Source: Acidobacteriota bacterium (lineage in GTDB: Bacteria; Acidobacteriota; Terriglobia; UBA7540). From it: a stretch of DNA of 5,090 nucleotides. The position numbers were made by a program, and so were the translations under genes. Position 1 is the stretch's first letter. Each line of letters begins with the position of its first letter. The notes beneath the pieces were generated by a model. The model made no database searches and was not told the origin of the DNA. It saw only the letters and a program-made list of their open reading frames with translations. This document shows, piece after piece, positions 4,147 to 5,090 of this stretch. The DNA lies in contig JAKAWN010000402.1 in assembly GCA_021827245.1 (NCBI GenBank), forward strand, positions 1,039-6,128, given 5' to 3'.

Positions 4147-4446
4147 ATGGGATACGGCCCACAAGTCGGAACCAGCCGTGAAGGATATCCCGTGTACTTA
4201 TACAGCGACCCGCGCACAGGGATAACTAGGTTCGTTGTCGTTTTACCAGACGGACGGGCCTTTTATTCAGATCAATACGGAAGAATCTCCCCCCCGTCGG
4301 CAACGAAAAAACCGTTGGGGGAGTACTCCTGGGGGGGGTTGCTGGCTGGACTCGCGTTCGGCCCGGCAGGTGCGATTCTAGGCGCAATTGCGGGCGCGCT
4401 TTTGGGGAATGAAGCTGCAAAAGCTGAGAAGAGGGGCGCTGCGTAG
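4147..4446 (+). CDS. small glycine-zipper protein
   Basis: A 99-residue protein. The first ~50 residues are rich in Tyr and Gly with beta character (GYPVYLYSDPRTGITRFVVV, then DGRAFYSDQYGRISPP). Residues 61-87 form a glycine-zipper membrane-type segment (WGGLLAGLAFGPAGAILGAI, then AGALLGN), with Gly or Ala at regular small-residue spacing; a charged tail follows. Glycine zippers pack helices together in envelope or pore-like proteins, but no exact family is recognised and there is no signal peptide. GGAGG at 4138-4142 is 4 nt before the ATG. The gene contains C7 and G8 tracts. It ends in TAG, and the next gene starts at the very next codon in the same frame. Confidence 0.8.
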   Translation: MGYGPQVGTSREGYPVYLYSDPRTGITRFVVVLPDGRAFYSDQYGRISPPSATKKPLGEYSWGGLLAGLAFGPAGAILGAIAGALLGNEAAKAEKRGAA

Positions 4447-4833
4447 GTGCTGAACTCAGCCGGGCGATGGGCTCTCCGCGTGGTTGATTATCGCATTTAC
4501 GGCATGCTGATCTTAGGCATATGTGTATTCTTCATATTATGGAGACGTTTCCGCTACAAGAGTTGGCCGACAGGCAGCGATTACTTTAATCTGATACTCA
4601 GCCTACTCGGAATCGCGGCAGCGCTGCAGGTCGCGGTAGTATTCCTCATGCCGAAACCGCCAGCGGTCGATGCCCTTTCGGGTTTCATGCTGGGCGCTAT
4701 TGGCTTGTTAGTCCCAACCGTTTGCCTAGTCTTCGCTTGGCCTTGGCTTCGGGTCTTGTTTCTACCATCTGCGGCTCCGAAACCGCCACAGGCTCAGACA
4801 GCCAAATCGAATGCCGAACGGGGTGACAGTTGA
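4447..4833 (+). CDS. small integral membrane protein
   Basis: A 128-residue protein from GTG 4447. Three probable transmembrane helices can be seen at about 16-32 (YRIYGMLILGICVFFILW), 47-68 and 78-106, with a polar, Pro/Ala-rich C-terminal tail. The RRFRYK after helix 1 suggests that this loop is cytoplasmic. No family is recognised. GAGGGG at 4431-4436 lies 10 nt before the GTG, inside the previous gene; ATG 4504 is an alternative start but would cut into the first helix. The frame is the same as that of the glycine-zipper gene, separated only by its TAG, so coupled translation or a low level of readthrough is possible. Confidence 0.75.
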   Translation: MLNSAGRWALRVVDYRIYGMLILGICVFFILWRRFRYKSWPTGSDYFNLILSLLGIAAALQVAVVFLMPKPPAVDALSGFMLGAIGLLVPTVCLVFAWPWLRVLFLPSAAPKPPQAQTAKSNAERGDS

Positions 4834-4834
4834 A

Positions 4835-4996
4835 ATGCGAAATCCCGCGGAATCAATAGGGTCCCTTCAACAGAAACAGAGAAGCCTAAACCGCCAGTAC
4901 AAATCGCTCATCAAACAGAGCCAGGCGGGTTCTCCGCCTCCTGAAATAGAGGCTCGTCTCTCACGCTTGCGAGATGAGACCACGATCCTTCGCTAA
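4835..4996 (+). CDS. small charged helical protein, function unknown
   Basis: A 53-residue protein made of two likely helices: residues 8-30 (GSLQQKQRSLNRQYKSLIKQ) rich in Gln, Lys and Arg, and 36-52 (EIEARLSRLRDETTI) with heptad-like Leu/Ile spacing, joined by a GSPPP turn. A short coiled-coil hairpin is likely. The ATG at 4835 is chosen because GGGGTGA (4820-4826) lies 8 nt upstream and it begins 1 bp after the TGA of the membrane-protein gene; an in-frame ATG at 4811 overlaps that gene and has no ribosome-binding site. The tight spacing puts it in the same transcript. Confidence 0.7.
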   Translation: MRNPAESIGSLQQKQRSLNRQYKSLIKQSQAGSPPPEIEARLSRLRDETTILR

Positions 4997-5047
4997 GAGC
5001 TTATCCGTAAATAGCTATTGAATTTCGAAAGGAACTGAGGCAAGATA

Positions 5048-5090
5048 ATGACCCAAGATGCCACAAATAAAATCTTGGGAAGTCTCCGAT
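5048..5090 (+). CDS. start of a further gene, cut off by the window edge
   Basis: ATG 5048 opens a frame (MTQDATNKILGSLR) with no stop before the window ends. GAGG at 5037-5040 lies 7 nt upstream, a good ribosome-binding site. It follows the small helical protein by 51 bp on the same strand, with no terminator visible between them, so it probably belongs to the same transcript. The product cannot be identified from 14 residues. Confidence 0.6.
   Translation, partial: MTQDATNKILGSLR

Noticed and set aside
19..5090. CRISPR array or second att copy within the window
   Set aside because: No regularly spaced repeats were seen, and no second copy of the tRNA 3' end was found by eye on either strand.

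Overview
The window looks like one end of an integrated genomic island in a moderately GC-rich bacterium that uses Shine-Dalgarno starts. The taxon cannot be fixed from the sequence. The style of the integrase, the ZAS-type zinc-finger protein and the small lipoprotein would suit Acidobacteriota or a related soil lineage, but that is inference.

Left edge (1-1714): a complete tRNA-Ala(GGC) gene with encoded CCA is followed 72 bp later by a minus-strand tyrosine-recombinase integrase with all six catalytic residues. Upstream of it, in the same direction, lies an excisionase/AlpA-like helix-turn-helix gene whose leader carries a large imperfect palindrome. This is the classic tRNA, att site, int and xis/alpA arrangement. 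No second copy of the tRNA 3' end is seen, so the far end of the island lies outside the window.

Middle (1715-3240): a gene-poor, eroded-looking stretch of short, overlapping, low-confidence ORFs. Several frames carry Cys-x2-Cys pairs. A 410-bp segment (2274-2683) is bounded by 16-bp inverted repeats with one mismatch and holds a broken minus-strand zinc-ribbon-like reading frame with an in-frame 14-bp direct repeat. Next come a possible tiny membrane protein, a convincing small CxxC/CxxC zinc-ribbon protein on the minus strand, and an unrecognised plus-strand ORF.

Right part (3241-5090): a compact ZAS (anti-sigma type) zinc-finger protein with no sigma factor beside it converges on a minus-strand lipoprotein gene. 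That gene is split by an in-frame amber codon, with well-formed coding sequence continuing for 52 codons beyond it. Divergent from the lipoprotein gene is a plus-strand run of small genes: a glycine-zipper protein, a three-helix membrane protein that starts at the codon right after its neighbour's TAG in the same frame, a small charged helical protein, and the start of another gene that runs off the window. These are tightly spaced and likely co-transcribed. None has a recognised function; the run may act at the envelope.
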